Numbered from the stretch's first letter, positions 27,602 through 36,627 are shown. The stretch: 61,395 nucleotides of DNA from Epulopiscium sp. Nele67-Bin005 (GCA_002007365.1 LNZR01000031.1:1-61395); one strand, 5' to 3'. Numbers and translations are program-made. The notes: generated by a model from the letters alone, not told the origin.

Positions 27602-27634
27602 AAAAGGGGTTATTTGTGTAGCTCCTTTTTTTTT
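27602..27634 (+). terminator. Terminator of the MORN gene
   Basis: GGGGTTA-loop-TAGCTCC (with G-U pairs) followed by nine T residues, eight bases after the stop at 27596. Confidence 0.75.
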
Positions 27635-27636
27635 GC

Positions 27637-27668
27637 ATAAAAAAACTGCCGACAATTTGCCTGCAGTA
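27637..27668 (-). terminator. Terminator of the secreted-protein gene at 27680
   Basis: On the minus strand ACTGC-A-GGC-loop-GTC-G-GCAGT and seven T residues, back to back with the plus-strand terminator. Confidence 0.75.
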
Positions 27669-27679
27669 TAAATTTAATT

Positions 27680-28600
27680 TTAGTAACCAACAATTAAACT
27701 AGTTTCTGTCATTCTATCACCGCTAATGTAGATAACTACTGGATTTATCTCAGCATTAACAGGTTTTGCTAGAGCAACGTGTATACCTTCAATCATAATA
27801 TCTTTAATATCACAACATTGTTTTAACGTTTCATTATCAAGTTCTATAATAATTTCTTTATCTGATATAGTTGTAGTTGCGTACAAATCTTTGTGGCTAA
27901 TTAATTCAACATTAGAATTGTGGTCGAACATATAAGCTGAATTTTCATCAAGTCTTAACGAAAATACACACCCTTGCTCAGTAATATGTTCAATATTATT
28001 GTGACCAATATTATATAAAATAATATCAGCAACTTTACCACCTTCTCCATCTAAATCAGGGATAGAATATACTTTACTAATAAATTCTTTTGCAGGAGTT
28101 GTGGCTTGCCTATCGGTTAATGAAATTTTTTCACTAGAAAAGATAGAATTTTTGTCAGATATTACTTCAATCGCAGGAATACCCGATTGTGCATGAAAAC
28201 CAAATAAAATTCTTAGATTACTATTACGAGAAATAGGAATTCTTTCATTTTGTGCTACAACAGAAACTTGGATTTGAGTAGGATTTAATATAGAAATATT
28301 GATGTCTAGCCCTTCGATTACTGAACCATCAGCTGACATGAATTTACTTTGAGAATATTTTTGAGTCTCTAAAAAAGACCCGTTATGAGCTTCGAGAATA
28401 AAAGTTTCACCAGTAGTATCAATAACTACATCATTATTTAAAGTAAGGAGTAAAATTTGATTGGAGTACATATGACCGATGTTCATAGGTTGCATGAAAT
28501 TTAAGCTAGCTGTAGTACTATAGATTGGAGAAGGAGTAGCTACAACGCTTACAATTAAAGAAAGGAAACACATAGTTAATAAAGTTTTATGTAGTTGCAT
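27680..28600 (-). CDS. Secreted protein of unknown function
   Basis: The 306-residue protein has a signal peptide (about residues 1-22, ending VVATPSP). The rest reads as one or two beta-sandwich domains, with motifs such as LLLTLNNDVVIDTTGETFIL and KVADIILYNIGHNNIEHI. Part of it has the feel of cohesin-binding or X2-type modules, but I cannot assign a family. There is a CC pair in LKQCCDIKD near residue 265. GGAGG lies seven bases upstream of the ATG. It is flanked by terminators on its 3' side and a 230-bp intergenic region with no recognisable feature on its 5' side. Confidence 0.72.
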   Translation of the reverse strand: MQLHKTLLTMCFLSLIVSVVATPSPIYSTTASLNFMQPMNIGHMYSNQILLLTLNNDVVIDTTGETFILEAHNGSFLETQKYSQSKFMSADGSVIEGLDINISILNPTQIQVSVVAQNERIPISRNSNLRILFGFHAQSGIPAIEVISDKNSIFSSEKISLTDRQATTPAKEFISKVYSIPDLDGEGGKVADIILYNIGHNNIEHITEQGCVFSLRLDENSAYMFDHNSNVELISHKDLYATTTISDKEIIIELDNETLKQCCDIKDIMIEGIHVALAKPVNAEINPVVIYISGDRMTETSLIVGY

Positions 28601-28810
28601 TTAGTTACCTCCATGTAGATAGCAGAATAATGAAACTTAACAAAACTGTTTTTTTATATTTAAGAATAAAAAATTCTTCTTTTGATATTTGGGTTACGTG
28701 TAAATAATATATTTCTTAAATTTTGATAGTATACATATTATATCTTACTTTTAGACAAGAAACAAGCTTTTTGCCGATTTTGTTACATAAGTGTAACAAA
28801 ACTGTCGTAT

Positions 28811-28846
28811 AAAAATGGGCTATTGTAATTGATTTACAATAGCCCA
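28811..28846 (-). terminator. Terminator of the B12 locus, embedded in the last codons
   Basis: A perfect 12-bp stem (GGGCTATTGTAA / TTACAATAGCCC) with a short loop and an ATTTTTAT tail on the minus strand. The stop codon of the S-component gene (28834) lies within the stem. Confidence 0.85.
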
Positions 28847-29526
28847 TACTTGGTTTTTACCCTATTTATTTTTTCTAGCATAGGTTCAGCAATAAAAAAC
28901 AGAAAAATTGTTGTGGAAAATGCATGAATTAAATCAAAAGGTAATGCTTGAATATAGTAAATTAGTAGAATTTCTAAATTTATAACGGAACTCCCCATAA
29001 GAGCCGAGTAAATGTTAATAATTCCACCATATAAAAATAAAGTAACGAATGCCCCATAAATGCATAAAAGTTTTTTATTATATTTAAGTTTAGTTTTTGA
29101 TAATAAACCACTTACAAAACCTATTACACCCAAGCAAAACATTTGCCAAATAGTCCAAGGTCCTTGACCAAAGAAAAAATTGCTAATAAATGCAGTCATA
29201 GCACCACTTAAAAAACCAGTTTCTGCTCCAAAGGCAAGCCCCGTAATTATAACAATAGCAACAGTTGGCTTAAAATGAGGTAACATAAAAAAAGCACTTC
29301 TTCCAGCTACCCCAATACTAACCATAACTGCAACCAAAATTATCTCTCTAGCCTGAGGCTTTTTTTGTTCAAATTGCATAAAAAATGGTATCATTAAATA
29401 AATGATAATTAGTAAACTTATAAAATAATATTTTTTATTCTCCAAAAATTCAGCACTTATCCATAAGGTTAAAGGGATAATTATTAGTAATAGTAGCCAA
29501 CTAATTTTTAAACTTAACTTTTTCAT
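28834..29526 (-). CDS. ECF transporter S component, probably cobalamin-specific (CbrT-like)
   Basis: The 230-residue membrane protein has about six to seven helices. AREIILVAVMVSIGVAGRSA, FFMLPHFKPTVAIVIITGLA and FGAETGFLSGAMTAFISNFF, then FGQGPWTIWQMF, define an ECF substrate-binding subunit; the GPWTxWQM segment is typical of S components found beside cobalamin riboswitches. It would bind the vitamin outside and topple to release it in the cytoplasm, using the EcfT-EcfAA' module encoded upstream. It is the last gene downstream of a B12 riboswitch, which makes cobalamin or cobinamide the best guess for its ligand. It overlaps the preceding gene by four bases. Confidence 0.85.
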   Translation of the reverse strand: MKKLSLKISWLLLLIIIPLTLWISAEFLENKKYYFISLLIIIYLMIPFFMQFEQKKPQAREIILVAVMVSIGVAGRSAFFMLPHFKPTVAIVIITGLAFGAETGFLSGAMTAFISNFFFGQGPWTIWQMFCLGVIGFVSGLLSKTKLKYNKKLLCIYGAFVTLFLYGGIINIYSALMGSSVINLEILLIYYIQALPFDLIHAFSTTIFLFFIAEPMLEKINRVKTKYGLL

Positions 29527-30029
29527 TCCAAGATAACCTTATAACTAATAATTTCATTACCCCAACGTTGAATTTCAATTTCTACATTGTTTTGTAAAGC
29601 ACTCAAGTAATTATACTGTTGTTGAGTAATGTAATAATCAGAAATAAACCCATCTTTATTTTTGACTTCAAGTAAAGCATTTTTAAAGTTACTATTATTA
29701 TGGTTAGTTACTTCAATAATTTCAAGTGTTTCAATAATAGCTCCTTCTTGATAAAATTGCATAGAATTGTAAAGTTGTGGTAATAAATAAAATGAAATCA
29801 CAGTTATAATAAAGTAGATATTGGTTTTTTTATCCAAAAAATTTTTGATAAAAAGATTATAAAATACTTGTGATAATAAAATAATTAATACCAAAATTCT
29901 AATTCCACAGGCTATTGTGAGTTTAATTTTTGCTTCTTCTACACTATTTACAGCCCAATTATTAATTCCCCAGCCTTCAATAAATCCATAAATAACTAAT
30001 AAAGTTATATTGAATATTTCAAAATCCAT
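29523..30029 (-). CDS. Small membrane protein in the B12 ECF locus
   Basis: The 168-residue product has two to three N-terminal transmembrane helices (about residues 3-20, 35-55 and 68-88) and a C-terminal soluble beta-rich domain (from ALLEVKNKDG). I recognise no family. I chose the ATG at 30029, eight bases after GGGAGG; an upstream in-frame start 19 codons earlier has no ribosome binding site and would overlap a promoter. It overlaps the S-component gene by four bases, which suggests the two are made together and perhaps interact. An auxiliary role in uptake is conjecture. Confidence 0.6.
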   Translation of the reverse strand: MDFEIFNITLLVIYGFIEGWGINNWAVNSVEEAKIKLTIACGIRILVLIILLSQVFYNLFIKNFLDKKTNIYFIITVISFYLLPQLYNSMQFYQEGAIIETLEIIEVTNHNNSNFKNALLEVKNKDGFISDYYITQQQYNYLSALQNNVEIEIQRWGNEIISYKVILE

Positions 30030-30057
30030 AATATAAACCTCCCTCACTGTTATTATT

Positions 30058-30086
30058 ATATTACAAAAAACAATAGGAGTAGTCAA
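30058..30086 (-). promoter_or_regulatory. Internal promoter before the small membrane protein and S component
   Basis: Minus strand: -35 TTGACT, 17-bp spacer, -10 TAATAT, ~30 bp upstream of the ATG at 30029. It would let the S-component pair be expressed independently of the riboswitch. Confidence 0.6.
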
Positions 30087-30103
30087 CTTTTTTTAATAAA
30101 AAT

Positions 30104-30727
30104 TTATAAATTTTCACTAAGAAATTTTTGAAAATCTAGTTGAGATTGGGTAATCACCTTTTTTTTATAAGGAAATAGTGCATCAAATTTTTCTAAATCT
30201 GTAGGAGTAACCTCCAAAGCTTCTGTAAAATGTACATTTCCAGAAATTCCTTCTAATGCTCCATCAAAAAGAGGTAAAACTAAAAGTCCAGTAAAGCTAT
30301 TATTATAAGAAATATTAAACTCTTGCCCACCTTTAAATCCATAAGGAGAGTAGTGATGTTCAAAGCCTAGAGTGATAATTGCACTGTAATCTAATTTTTT
30401 TGCTTCCTTTATAAAGTGAGTAATTAATTTTCGTCCCAAACCTTGACGGTGAAAATCTGGGTGGATACACACTGGACCAAAAGAAATTACGGGGTGTTCG
30501 GCATTATTTTTATCAATAATTTTGGCATTGGTACAAGTTATACTACCGATTATTTGGTTATTATCCTCTAGAACAAAAGTAAGTTGTGGTATAAAATCTG
30601 GGTGTTTACGGATTTGATGTGCTGATAAATGTTCATCACACCCCATAACATATAAGTTCCAAAATGCTTCTCTAATCAAGGTTTCAACCTCGTTAGCATC
30701 AGTTAAATTTTCATTTCTAATATTCAT
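30104..30727 (-). CDS. GNAT-family N-acetyltransferase
   Basis: The 207-residue protein has the GNAT core: the acetyl-CoA loop is HPDFHRQGLGRKLI (the Q/R-x-x-G-x-G/A signature), preceded by VISFGPVCIHPDF and followed by AIITLGFEHHYSPYGFK. The substrate is unknown. It is close to the YhbS/PhnO-like group in general appearance. I start at the ATG at 30727, five bases after GGAGG; a TTG four codons upstream is part of that site. It lies 20 bp after the EcfA-A' gene in the B12 locus, but many GNAT genes ride along in unrelated operons. Confidence 0.82.
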   Translation of the reverse strand: MNIRNENLTDANEVETLIREAFWNLYVMGCDEHLSAHQIRKHPDFIPQLTFVLEDNNQIIGSITCTNAKIIDKNNAEHPVISFGPVCIHPDFHRQGLGRKLITHFIKEAKKLDYSAIITLGFEHHYSPYGFKGGQEFNISYNNSFTGLLVLPLFDGALEGISGNVHFTEALEVTPTDLEKFDALFPYKKKVITQSQLDFQKFLSENL

Positions 30728-30747
30728 AAATTCCTCCAAAATTTTTA

Positions 30748-32337
30748 TTAAATAGATTTTATTACATCGTCGGGTGTTATTGCAAATGGTAAAAATTCCC
30801 TAACAAGTCGGTTGGTGCTAGTAGTATAAAAATAGTTTGAGCTAAAAAATTGGTGAGGAGTATCTTCTGAGATGATTTCACCATCAAAAAATAATCCACA
30901 TCTAGTAGCAAATTTTGCACAAAATTCGATATCATGGCTCACTAATAATATAGTTAAACCTTGATTTTGCAAGTCTTGTAGGATTTTTGCAAAAGTTTCT
31001 TTAAATTGTGCGTCAAGTCCTTTGGTAGGTTCATCAAGCAACAATAAATCTGGATTGCATAATAAAATTTTACCAAGAGCTACTCTTTGTTGCTCACCAC
31101 CACTTAAATCATAGGGGTGAGTGTTTAGGTATGGTGTAATTTGAACCAATTTAGCCATTTCTAAAACTTTATTAAAATCTCCATTTTGCACAACGTTTTG
31201 TAATTCTTCTTGTACAGTTTTACCAATAAATAATGCTTGAGGGTCTTGAGGAAGGAGCGAAATTTTTTTAGTAGAATATTTAATTTTACCTCGATAATGC
31301 TTTGACTGTTTACAAATAACGTTAAGCAAAGTGCTTTTTCCTGAGCCGTTTCCACCCATCAAAGCATACATTTCTCCTTCAAATAGTTCCAAATTTATTC
31401 CTTTTAAAATATCATTTTGGTGCTTGTCATATTTAAAAAAAACTTCATTTATAGATAAAACTTTTATGGAGGAAATATTTTTTTTGGGAATATTAAATGC
31501 GGTGGAAATATTTTTTAATCTCTCCTCAAGTATTGATTTTGCTTGTTTTATCGTAAGAGGATAATTCTTTAATCCAACTTCAAAACAAATTTTTGCTGAA
31601 TTTGGTAAAAAAATTTTTAATGGGTGATTATTTTGTAATAAAGTTGAGCATACTCTAGCTGGGTCATCGTTTTGAATTATCTCGCCATTTTCCATAACGA
31701 TAACTTTGTCAACATATTTAAAAATTTCTTCAAGCCTATGCTCAGTCAAAATTATGGTTGTGCCAAGTTCTTGATTAATTTTATAGAGTGTTTCCAAAAA
31801 ATCGACTGCACTAATGGGGTCTAGTTGTGAAGTTGGTTCGTCAAGTAATAAAACATCAGGGGTCATGGCCATTATGCTTGCCAAATTTAAAAGTTGCTTT
31901 TGACCACCAGAAAGTGTTGTTACGTCTTTATAAAACCAGTGAGAAATACCAAAAAAATGGACCATCTCACCAACACGAAGTCGAATTTTCTTTTGCTCAA
32001 TGCCAAGATTTTCAAGGCCAAAAGCTAATTCGTGCCACACTTTATCAGTTACAATTTGATTATCAGGATTTTGTAAAACGTATCCTATTTGCTCGGCTTC
32101 TTCTCGTTGGGTTAAATTTGATATAGGCTGATTATTAAAAAAAATATCCCCTGATTTTTCGCCATGAGGGGTTAATGAAGGTTTTAATTGTTTAAGTAAG
32201 GTGGTTTTTCCACTTCCAGATTGTCCACAAATTACTATAAATTCGCCTTTAGTTATACACAAGTTTAAGTTTTTTAGTGTATATTGTGGATAAGTTGGGT
32301 ATTTAAAATTTAAATTTTGGATATTAAAAATTTCCAT
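30748..32337 (-). CDS. Fused ECF energy-coupling ATPase (EcfA-EcfA')
   Basis: The 529-residue protein joins two complete ABC ATPase domains. The first has CGQSGSGKTT, LSGGQKQLLNLA and VLLLDEPTSQLD; the second has MGGNGSGKST, LSGGEQQRVALG and LLLLDEPTKGLD, each with a Q-loop and H-loop. This is the CbiO/EcfA pair fused into one chain, as seen in some Firmicutes dedicated ECF transporters. With EcfT, encoded just upstream (28-bp overlap), it powers the S component at 28834. The start at 32337 follows GGAGG by eight bases. Its own dedicated S component suggests a group I ECF system. Confidence 0.93.
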   Translation of the reverse strand: MEIFNIQNLNFKYPTYPQYTLKNLNLCITKGEFIVICGQSGSGKTTLLKQLKPSLTPHGEKSGDIFFNNQPISNLTQREEAEQIGYVLQNPDNQIVTDKVWHELAFGLENLGIEQKKIRLRVGEMVHFFGISHWFYKDVTTLSGGQKQLLNLASIMAMTPDVLLLDEPTSQLDPISAVDFLETLYKINQELGTTIILTEHRLEEIFKYVDKVIVMENGEIIQNDDPARVCSTLLQNNHPLKIFLPNSAKICFEVGLKNYPLTIKQAKSILEERLKNISTAFNIPKKNISSIKVLSINEVFFKYDKHQNDILKGINLELFEGEMYALMGGNGSGKSTLLNVICKQSKHYRGKIKYSTKKISLLPQDPQALFIGKTVQEELQNVVQNGDFNKVLEMAKLVQITPYLNTHPYDLSGGEQQRVALGKILLCNPDLLLLDEPTKGLDAQFKETFAKILQDLQNQGLTILLVSHDIEFCAKFATRCGLFFDGEIISEDTPHQFFSSNYFYTTSTNRLVREFLPFAITPDDVIKSI

Positions 32338-33200
32338 TTAATTTCCTCCGTAATATTGATGATTATAGGGGTAAAGCATAATATTGTGAAAAGTCCATAG
32401 TTCAAAAAATCTATAAAATTTCCATAACTATAGGTCATCACAGGAAAATAACTAACTTTAATATTATTATTAAAAGAATGAAATATTAAAAAAAATGTAC
32501 TTACGAAAAAATAAATTCCTATAAATTTATCTCGGATAGTTATTTTGTAATTTGAAAATGCAGTTCTGCCTGATAATCCATAGCCCCGAGCTTTCATACT
32601 ATCGGCAGTTTCTATAGCGTTTTCTAAGCTCCAACTAGTCATTATAGATAAAATTTTAGTAGAATTTTGTATCTTTTGTTTAAAAGATGGATTTGAATTT
32701 ACACATTCTAAATTTGATTGTGCATTTATAATTTTAGTTATTCTTTCTTTATATAAGGGTACAAATCGTAGAACCATCATAAAAATTAAAGAAAGTTTTG
32801 GGGTTATTTTTCCAAAAATATAAGTTATTTTATCAGAACTCATAATAATGTTGTAGCATGAAAACCAAATAATTACAGTAATTAGCATAACTCCAGTGGC
32901 TATTCCATATAAAACGCTTTCTAGGGTAAAGGGGTTGCCACTTGGTAAATAAAATAAAATGGTTGCTCCTTGGTGATTAAACATTGGATTTATTATCGAC
33001 ACTATAAATAAAGTTGGAAGCATATATAAAACATTGAATTTTAATGCATGAATACCTTTTAAATATACGGAGTAGATACAGCAGGCACTAAGTGAAATTA
33101 ACATATAAATTGGGTGCATCAAAAACATTGAAAACCCTATAACTATAACAAAGTAGGTGAAGTTTATAATGGGGTGATAATCTTTAAAATAATCATTCAT
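32310..33200 (-). CDS. ecfT: ECF transporter transmembrane subunit EcfT
   Basis: The 296-residue protein has about five membrane helices and the cytoplasmic coupling helices. The SMKARGYGL motif (Ala-Arg-Gly) and the upstream MVLRFVPLYKERITKIINAQ segment are the usual contacts with the EcfA ATPases. Its 5' end overlaps the DUF4430 gene by eight bases and its 3' end overlaps the ATPase gene by 28, showing tight coupling of a capture protein, scaffold and ATPase. The ribosome binding site is weak (GAGGT), consistent with translational coupling. Confidence 0.92.
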   Translation of the reverse strand: MNDYFKDYHPIINFTYFVIVIGFSMFLMHPIYMLISLSACCIYSVYLKGIHALKFNVLYMLPTLFIVSIINPMFNHQGATILFYLPSGNPFTLESVLYGIATGVMLITVIIWFSCYNIIMSSDKITYIFGKITPKLSLIFMMVLRFVPLYKERITKIINAQSNLECVNSNPSFKQKIQNSTKILSIMTSWSLENAIETADSMKARGYGLSGRTAFSNYKITIRDKFIGIYFFVSTFFLIFHSFNNNIKVSYFPVMTYSYGNFIDFLNYGLFTILCFTPIIINITEEIKWKFLISKI

Positions 33201-33711
33201 TATTATACCTCACGTCTTCACCTAGGTTGCAAGTGTAGTGCCACTCTATAATGTCGCCAGCTTGGATTGTGTATTGGGAGCAACCAACCGTTGGGAACTC
33301 ACCGTTTACGCTATAAAGCCACCCACTAAGTTCGCCAACGTCAAATTCATAAATATTATTTATACCTTCGATATATGCAGAGTTATAAATAGGGGTATCC
33401 ACAAATTCCATATGAATTTTATTAGCTCGAGTTTCTCTTAGTAGAACATCAAAAACGCTTTCATTTTCATATGCAATAAATTTGGTCGTTGGTAAAATTA
33501 TTCCATCATCAGGAATAAGTGTGTGTTTATTTTCATCTAACATAGAAATATTATTTAAAATAGTGTCACAAAATATACCAAGTGAAATAGAAATTTCGGC
33601 TTCTGATTTAGATGTAGAAAAAGAGAGCATTTCAGGGTATGAAATCTCTCTAACTGACCAAGCCATTCCTATTAGTATTGCTATGGGGACTATTAAAAAT
33701 TGCTTTTTCAT
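33193..33711 (-). CDS. Secreted single-domain DUF4430 (transcobalamin beta-domain-like) protein
   Basis: The 172-residue protein has an N-terminal signal anchor (FLIVPIAILIGMAW). Residues ~75-168 form a DUF4430 domain with SVFDVLLRETRANKIHMEF, NSAYIEGINNIYEFDVGELS, GWLYSVNGEFPTVGCSQY and DIIEWHYTCNLGEDV. DUF4430 is the C-terminal beta domain of transcobalamin/intrinsic factor/haptocorrin that closes over cobalamin. There is no wall anchor, so it may stay membrane-tethered and hand the vitamin to the ECF complex, whose EcfT gene it overlaps by eight bases. That last step is inference from position. Confidence 0.85.
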   Translation of the reverse strand: MKKQFLIVPIAILIGMAWSVREISYPEMLSFSTSKSEAEISISLGIFCDTILNNISMLDENKHTLIPDDGIILPTTKFIAYENESVFDVLLRETRANKIHMEFVDTPIYNSAYIEGINNIYEFDVGELSGWLYSVNGEFPTVGCSQYTIQAGDIIEWHYTCNLGEDVRYNNE

Positions 33712-33747
33712 AAAAAAATCCTTTCTAGGTGTTTAGCAAAAGTGATT

Positions 33748-34779
33748 TTAGTCAATCTTATAAAGAGGAGTTTTATTTTGGATAAATCTCTCATAAGCTA
33801 CTAAACTATAAAAACTTTGTTCGGTTGCCATTTGGTTAGCACCCTCGCCTTTAACATGCTCAAATGCACCGTTTGATAGACTAAAGTTTAATAATAAGTT
33901 TATTAATGTAGAATTATGAATGTTAAAACTGCTCATTTCGTTAGGGTTAATTCCTATAGAACAAAGGGCTACAATAGTTTGGGCTAAATTTTCGCTATGC
34001 AACTCATCTACTGGAGTAAGGTTTAGTTTTTGGTATAAAAATTTGACGGCATTATCTATAGAAGAAGTTACATTTTCATATCCAGTTTGGTTGTAATAAG
34101 GAGCAAGCGCTTGGATTGTCATTGCAGTAATATCAATATCTCCAAGTAAATTTTCTTTAGATAAATTAAATCCTCCATCGATAGTTTTGTAGTCAGTTAA
34201 AATTGTATTAATTACGCTATCGGGATTATCTTGAGAATTTGTGTAGGAGTCTGCTAGTTGCATTGTCATTAGTCCAAAAATTAATTCGTTTAGGCCTTGA
34301 CGTTCGCCAAGAATAGTGTTTGGTAAGTAGGGCATATTGTTTGCTTTATTATAGGAATAATCTACTAAATCAACGCCATTTACATTTGTAGGGTCTTTTC
34401 CTATTGCAGCAATTGTAAGTGCTAAACGTTGAGTTTCCGTAACTTTTAAGCTCCAACCTCTTGAGTGGTCAGTATGATTTTGAGAAGCAATTTTCTCTAT
34501 ATGATTGTAGTAGTTTTCAAAATAATTGTCTGGAATTTTAACGTTACTTCTGGCTAAGCCTAATATAGCCCATTCTCCTCCAATCACACCAAATTGAGGA
34601 GTTGGCGTTGTTTCTAAAATATAATTAGCAGTGTTATCTAGTGTTTTTTGTACTGAAGTTTCAAGTTGCGGTGTAGTGAAATTTATTGTATTAGATTGTA
34701 AAGTATCAAGTGATGTTGCAAATATTGGTGTTGTCAATGTGCTTATGATTAACAACGATAAATAAAATTTTTGGTGCAT
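33748..34779 (-). CDS. Secreted alpha6/alpha6-barrel protein (transcobalamin N-domain-like)
   Basis: The 343-residue protein has a signal peptide (residues 1-22). It is otherwise one terpenoid-cyclase/transcobalamin-type alpha barrel. Landmarks are GGEWAILGLARSNVKIPDNY, TETQRLALTIAAIGKDP, GLNELIFGLMTM, DIDITAMTIQALAPYY, LAQTIVALCSIGINPNE and ATEQSFYSLVAYERF. These repeats recur in the same order in the N-terminal half of the 36682-40347 protein. Here the barrel stands alone while the DUF4430 domain is encoded separately next door, so the two may form a split, two-chain transcobalamin. It is not expected to be a cyclase: no DxDD or catalytic Asp-rich motif is seen. Confidence 0.82.
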   Translation of the reverse strand: MHQKFYLSLLIISTLTTPIFATSLDTLQSNTINFTTPQLETSVQKTLDNTANYILETTPTPQFGVIGGEWAILGLARSNVKIPDNYFENYYNHIEKIASQNHTDHSRGWSLKVTETQRLALTIAAIGKDPTNVNGVDLVDYSYNKANNMPYLPNTILGERQGLNELIFGLMTMQLADSYTNSQDNPDSVINTILTDYKTIDGGFNLSKENLLGDIDITAMTIQALAPYYNQTGYENVTSSIDNAVKFLYQKLNLTPVDELHSENLAQTIVALCSIGINPNEMSSFNIHNSTLINLLLNFSLSNGAFEHVKGEGANQMATEQSFYSLVAYERFIQNKTPLYKID

Positions 34780-34788
34780 AATATTCTC

Positions 34789-36627
34789 CTAATTGATAGT
34801 GTTGTAGGCACGTAATGCAATAACGGTAGCCATTTCTCGAGTTACATTTTCTTTGGGGAAAAATCCATCACCCATACCGTTAATTAAACTATGTGCATAA
34901 GTTAATAAAACATCAGATTTTGCCCAATCAGAAATAGTTTCAAAGTCTTCTATTTCACCAGAAAACTCTATTTCTTCAAGGTTTAATGCTCGGTTAAGCA
35001 TAACGGCCATCTCTTCACGAGTAATAGTTTTATTTGGCATAAAAAGTTCACCATAGCCATTTACGATATTATTTGCGTAAGCGATATTTACGGCAGAGCT
35101 AAACCAATTGGTAGATTGAACATCTGAAAACGGAGCATGAGCGATAATTGAACCATTGTCTAAATCTAACAATCTTACTAATATAGTTACAAATTCTGCA
35201 CGAGTAACTTCTGTTTTTGGTCTAAAAGTATTGTCATCATAGCCAGTTACTAGCCCTAGAGCTGTTGCTTGTAAAACATCAGATTTTGCCCAGAGTGAAA
35301 TATCATCTTCGTCTAAAAATGGTATTTCGGTAGAGATTGTTGGAGTGATTATTGAAAAATTAAATAAATATGGTGATTTGATAACTAAATTTTGGTCATC
35401 AATATAGCTATAACTACTATCGTTTAACGCATAGATATCAAGGGCTTCTTCTTGGGAATTAAATTTTGGAACTGAAACATTAATCCCGTTTGCGTCCCAG
35501 ACTATTGAAGATGATGCGCCATCTATAATTGTTAATGTAACTTCTGTAGAAAAAGTTATAGGGTTATCTTCGAGTAATTGAAAATATTGTGCTGACTCAT
35601 CTAATAAGTTAAACAATGGTATAACTTTATTTGTAGTTAAAGTGTTAGGGTGATTAATTTCTAGTTGCAGATTTTCACGCTTAACTAATATATTTGGAAG
35701 TAAATCGAAATATGATGTTAAGTCTAAGTATACTTCTGGTTCATATCCATCAATATATATGTTAAATTGTTCCAAATTACTATGTTCTTGAGTAAGAGTG
35801 ATGTAACTTGGTGAACTGTCGTTATCTACTTCTATAGTAATTTCAGTTTCATTATTAATAGAAAGAAGACTGTTAGAAGTTGAGGAGTTTAGGAACTCTT
35901 CATCGTAGACATTTTGTCCAACATCTTCACCTAAATTAGTAGTATATTGCCAGCCTACTCTATCACCATTTTTTAAAGTATATAGATTTGAGCTGTATTC
36001 GGGGTAAGTGTTATTTACAAAGTATAGCCAACCACTTCCTGCACCATGGTCAAATTCTGAAAGTCCATCAATACTTTCTAAGTAGACACTATTAAATGTA
36101 GGATTAATGTTATAACTATAATCGATATTTTGGGCGTTAAGTTGAGCTTGCAACACGTCCCAAACTGTACTACCTGCTTCTGTTTCTACAACTTTAGGAG
36201 CAATTAGATAACCTTGGTTTATAGATGATTTATCTACTGAAAAAGTAACATTTATATGGTTTTTTTCTTCATCAGGGTTAGAGCCATTGTTATTATTGTT
36301 ATTTTCTTCGTCAGGGGAGATTGTTTGGTTGGTATTTATATTGAAAATTTCGCTTTCACCATTAATCGTAATAGTAGCATCAAAAATTAGGTTGCTAGGT
36401 AAAGTTGTATTGAAGCTATAATTTCCGTTATTATCAGCTTGGATTGTATCCAAAAAATATCGTTTATTTTCGTGTTCAATACTTAAACTTATGTATTGAT
36501 TAGGGGTTGTTGAGCCAGATAAAGTAAGTTTATCATTATTAAATTGTTGATTAGGGATTTCTAATGCGCATAGAGTTGTTGAACTAATTGTTAAAAATAA
36601 CATAACTTTGCTCAAAAATTTTTTCAT
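34789..36627 (-). CDS. S-layer-anchored DUF4430 protein (SLH domains)
   Basis: The 612-residue protein has a signal peptide, an Ig-like unit (residues ~25-95) and a DUF4430 domain (about 125-235, with TVWDVLQAQL, GSGWLYFVNNTYPEYSSNLY and GWQYTTNLGEDVG). A beta-rich middle and three C-terminal SLH domains follow. The SLH starts are visible as WAKSDVLQATALGLVTGYDD, WFSSAVNIAYANNIVNGYGE and WAKSDVLLTYAHSLINGMGD, each followed by TRAEF/TREEM/TREMA. SLH domains bind pyruvylated secondary wall polymer. The protein is therefore the wall-bound member of the putative cobalamin-capture set. It is nine bases upstream of the alpha-barrel gene. Confidence 0.87.
   Translation of the reverse strand: MKKFLSKVMLFLTISSTTLCALEIPNQQFNNDKLTLSGSTTPNQYISLSIEHENKRYFLDTIQADNNGNYSFNTTLPSNLIFDATITINGESEIFNINTNQTISPDEENNNNNNGSNPDEEKNHINVTFSVDKSSINQGYLIAPKVVETEAGSTVWDVLQAQLNAQNIDYSYNINPTFNSVYLESIDGLSEFDHGAGSGWLYFVNNTYPEYSSNLYTLKNGDRVGWQYTTNLGEDVGQNVYDEEFLNSSTSNSLLSINNETEITIEVDNDSSPSYITLTQEHSNLEQFNIYIDGYEPEVYLDLTSYFDLLPNILVKRENLQLEINHPNTLTTNKVIPLFNLLDESAQYFQLLEDNPITFSTEVTLTIIDGASSSIVWDANGINVSVPKFNSQEEALDIYALNDSSYSYIDDQNLVIKSPYLFNFSIITPTISTEIPFLDEDDISLWAKSDVLQATALGLVTGYDDNTFRPKTEVTRAEFVTILVRLLDLDNGSIIAHAPFSDVQSTNWFSSAVNIAYANNIVNGYGELFMPNKTITREEMAVMLNRALNLEEIEFSGEIEDFETISDWAKSDVLLTYAHSLINGMGDGFFPKENVTREMATVIALRAYNTIN

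Noticed and set aside
26919-27638. 239-residue minus-strand open frame opposite the MORN gene
   Set aside because: It is a shadow caused by the repetitive MORN codons; no ribosome binding site and no family resemblance.
33748-34779. Terpene cyclase or prenyltransferase function for the alpha-barrel protein
   Set aside because: It is secreted, lacks acid motifs of cyclases and sits downstream of a B12 riboswitch; the shared fold with transcobalamin explains the resemblance.
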